DNA of 6,317 nucleotides from Burkholderia sp. (lineage in GTDB: Bacteria; Pseudomonadota; Gammaproteobacteria; Burkholderiales; Burkholderiaceae), in NCBI GenBank assembly GCA_028292565.1, contig JAQGMD010000344.1, forward strand, positions 1 through 6,317. Reading direction: 5' to 3'. Position numbers and translations under genes: made by a program. Positions 4,233 to 6,317 of this stretch are shown piece after piece. The notes under the pieces are model-generated. The model was not told the origin of the DNA. It did no database searches and was given only the letters and a program-made list of their open reading frames with translations. The first letter of the stretch is position 1; the number at the start of each line of letters is the position of its first letter.

Positions 4233-6317
4233 CTATTGGGTAGTCAACAGGCGCCAGGAAACCCGGCGCGTGCCGCTCCCCGGCAGTGGTTTGACCGGCG
4301 GAGTAAGCACGATCGTGCCGCCGAGGTCCGTCCCGCCCGCGTCCGCGCCTGCTCCACCGTTCGACGAGCGGATCAGCGCCCTGACTGTGCCGTCGGATTG
4401 CTCGATCATCACCGGTCGCGTAACCAGGCCGTTGCCGAGGTTTTTCCCGACTACGCCAAAGGCGGTGGAAACCGCGCCTCCCGTCAGGTAGTCAAGTGAA
4501 TAGACGAAGCTGCCGGAGCCGTCCGGTCCGGCCGCACCGCATGCGCTCATTGTGGCGCTCTGCGGTGTAATCGTCGTAAACAACAGGGTACCGAGGCCGA
4601 GTGCAGGGTCGGTGCTTGCCCGTTCGCCGCTGGTCAGGAAATCCATGAACCAGCCATTTTTCGTGGTCCAGTCAACCGGATTGTTGCTGCTGGTCCGCAC
4701 CTGTTCTCCCGGACTGCACAGCGTGGTCGGTACGCCTGTCGGGCATGAAGAGGTGGTCAGCGTTTGCCGGACAAAGTTGCTGCCCGCGGCCCGTGGATCA
4801 CCGTAAGTGGTCGTATCGAGTTTGTCCGTCAACGCATAGAAAGACTGGATGTTCTGATAGCTTACGTCGCTGACGCCGAGGAACCTGCCCGTGCCCACAA
4901 ACACTACCGGCTTGCCGTTGATCGTCGCTTCCAGAGGCTTGACGGTAACCGGCTGCGCGTTGCCGGCGCTGTCTGTAAAGCTGGCCATTCTGTGCGCGTC
5001 GTAGCCGGCGGCCCCGATGTCGCCGTTGATATCGAACCGCCACAAGTTGCCCAGCGTATCTCCTCCGTACGCCGCTGTGCTCGTATTGTTCGTCATCGGC
5101 GTCACCGCATGCGCACTGATGCGCGCCAGTCCGCTCGGGACTGCGGCTGTGCCGACTCCGGTGCTAATCGTCCTTATCACGGCGCCAGAGTTGGCGTTAA
5201 GCACGTACAGGCGGCCTATCCCGTCGGCATTGTTGTAGCCGGAACTGACCAGCACCACCCAAGTCCCGTCTTTCAGCTTGGTGATCCGGGGATTGTTGTA
5301 GGTATAGCCCAGGTTGGTATCAGTGAATTCCCATAGCAGCTGCGGTGACACCGGGTCGGTGATGTCGAGTGCGTAATACCCCTTTCCGCCGCGGTTGAGC
5401 CCGCCGACCAGGATGGTTTTCCATTGACTGCTGGAGCATGTTGATGCCGGCGCGTTGGGGCAGATGTCGCCAACCTCGGGCGAAGCATCCACGAAGAACT
5501 GGTGTTTGTTTTTGTAGTCCTTGTCCGCCAGCCTGTACAAGTCGGGCAGGATGATACGCGGGATGTATGCCCACCGCTCTTTGCCGCTCGCGCCATCGAA
5601 AGCATGCAACATGCCGTCGTTGGCGCCGACGTATACAGTGCCGCTGCGCGTAGCCTTCGCCGTCTTGTAGGCACTGTAGTCGGATCGTTATAGTTGAACA
5701 AGGGAGCCTGCACGTACCTCGCCTCGGAGGAGACGACGTCTCCGAGAACATGGATACGCTGCCTGTAATAGGAGCCTTCGTTGGCGCGGTCGCCGCGCAG
5801 GAAGTTGACGAGCGCTTCACCGGCAGCGCCCCCGGCGGCAATCGTGTTATTGCTTTGCGCCGCCGCGCTCAGGCAGCCGCTGCCTGACGAGCAGAACTGC
5901 GATAAGCCGGTAGTGGCCGACACGTACGTGATGTAAGGAGCCGTGAAGTACGAAGTCAGCCCGGCCGATCCCAGGTTGGTCCAGTCGAACGGCATCAACC
6001 CGGTCGCGCCTTTTGTGTAAATGGTGCGCGACGTTGGTGCGGTCACCGGCACTTTCGTCGTGGCGCTTTCGTCCACATTGATGACTTCTGTACTCGATGC
6101 GTCAACACCGCCGAGAGTGCCGTCAAAGGTGGACCCCGAGATGTAGTCCTCGGTGACCGTATAACAACTCGTACCCTGCCGGTAAACATTACCGAGGGCA
6201 TAGCTGGTTGAAGGCTGCCAGTCGGTCGTGGAGCAGTCCACTAGTTTCATGGCCGACCAGTTCTGCCGGGTCAGGGTGCCTGCTTCGGTGATCTGTTGGC
6301 GGATGAGTTCGCCATAC
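4233..6317 (-). CDS. pilY1: PilY1/PilC-type pilus tip adhesin, partial and frameshifted
   Basis: PilY1 is an exported, calcium-modulated adhesin at the type IV pilus tip that primes pilus assembly and acts in twitching and surface sensing. The N-terminus, where PilY1 proteins often carry a von Willebrand-like region, lies beyond the right edge; about 694 residues are visible. The first 212 codons run from 6316 to 5681 and include a CBM-like segment (6071-6235) and the FLRGDRANEGSYYRQRIHVLG block typical of PilC proteins. The frame then shifts by one base near 5680, after which YSAYKTAKATRSGTVYVGAN, DGMLHAFDGASGKERWAYIP, the KGYYALDITDP strand, GGDTLGNLWRFDI and GKPVVFVGTGRFLG give the PilC beta-propeller, ending in GTRRVSWRLL before the stop at 4233-4235. 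Inserting one base would join both halves into one normal protein. It is either a genuine disrupted gene or an assembly error. Minor pilin genes are expected upstream, outside the window. Confidence 0.92.
5679..5687 (-). other. Frameshift site in pilY1
   Basis: On the - strand the upper frame reads ...FNYNDP to 5681, and the lower frame continues YSAYKTAKATRSGTVYVG from 5678, with two unassigned bases (AC) between them. A single missing base (for example ACC for AC, giving D-P-T-Y-S-A-Y) explains the break. The lower frame is closed upstream by a TAA at 5688-5690, so the shift must fall in this short interval or just after it. If unshifted, the upper frame runs on through an Arg/Ser/Thr-rich nonsense tail down to 5273. 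Confidence 0.88.
6071..6235 (-). other. Possible CBM5/12-like segment within PilY1
   Basis: The stretch starting DCSTTDWQPSTSYALGNVY and continuing RQGTSCYTVTEDYISGSTF has the spacing W-x5-Y-x2-G-x-V-x3-G-x3-Y-x-V found in short chitin-binding-like modules (CBM5/12). Two cysteines 23 residues apart (in DCS and SCYTV) could form a disulfide in the periplasm or outside the cell. The assignment rests on motif spacing only. Confidence 0.4.

Noticed and set aside
5273..5680. Continuation of the upper pilY1 frame as a real C-terminus
   Set aside because: The sequence after the junction (RRRRLRAAALYTSAPTTACC and onward) is unlike PilC, while the other frame carries the conserved GANDGMLHAF block over the same bases.
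5676..5690. Programmed ribosomal frameshift or homopolymer phase variation in pilY1
   Set aside because: No slippery heptamer, internal Shine-Dalgarno with stem-loop, or homopolymer run is visible at the junction; a simple single-base loss explains it better.
5789..5797. RGD tripeptide in PilY1 as an integrin-binding site
   Set aside because: It lies inside the FLRGDR block that is common to PilC-type proteins and is therefore more likely structural; the tripeptide alone is not evidence of host receptor binding.
1..6317. CRISPR array, insertion sequence, tRNA or phage signal
   Set aside because: I saw no spaced direct repeats, transposase-like frames, terminal inverted repeats or cloverleaf-forming sequence on either strand.

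Overview
The window looks like a chromosomal segment of a GC-rich betaproteobacterium, most likely Burkholderiales and possibly the Oxalobacteraceae. This rests on protein character and gene order: an L19 gene, a NUDIX hydrolase and a CobD/CbiB-type membrane protein in a row, a DUF3579-type protein (a family I associate with betaproteobacteria), and a PilY1 of the type IV pilus system. No database search was possible, so taxonomy is an inference.

Left part, + strand (1-2237): the 3' end of rplS (ribosomal protein L19) closes with a clear intrinsic terminator. A TTG-started CoA pyrophosphatase-type NUDIX hydrolase follows, with an extended -10 promoter candidate in front of it. Next comes a multi-pass inner membrane protein of the CobD/CbiB/AmpE superfamily, closed by a second strong hairpin.

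Middle (2179-2994): a 332-base stretch has no long gene. It holds the terminator, a possible promoter, a well-spaced Shine-Dalgarno in front of a 43-codon small ORF, and an AT-rich island with a perfect TATAAT. The island abuts a DUF3579-family gene whose start is uncertain. A short GC hairpin separates this gene from the convergent genes that follow.

Right part, - strand (6317 down to 2995): the C-terminal two thirds or so of a PilY1/PilC-type pilus tip adhesin runs in from beyond the right edge. Its reading frame breaks once near 5680. It is followed, in the same direction, by a protein with an N-terminal membrane anchor and a TonB-C-like domain, then by an SRPBCC (START-like) domain protein 19 bases further on. 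A perfect 13-bp inverted repeat sits between pilY1 and the TonB-like gene. The three may share transcripts, but their functional link is unknown.

I see no mobile element, tRNA, rRNA or CRISPR array. The most useful points are the pilY1 frameshift, a possible carbohydrate-binding-like insert in PilY1, the unusual loop where PilY1 homologues often bind calcium, the TonB-like/SRPBCC genes next to pilY1, and the small ORF upstream of the DUF3579 gene.
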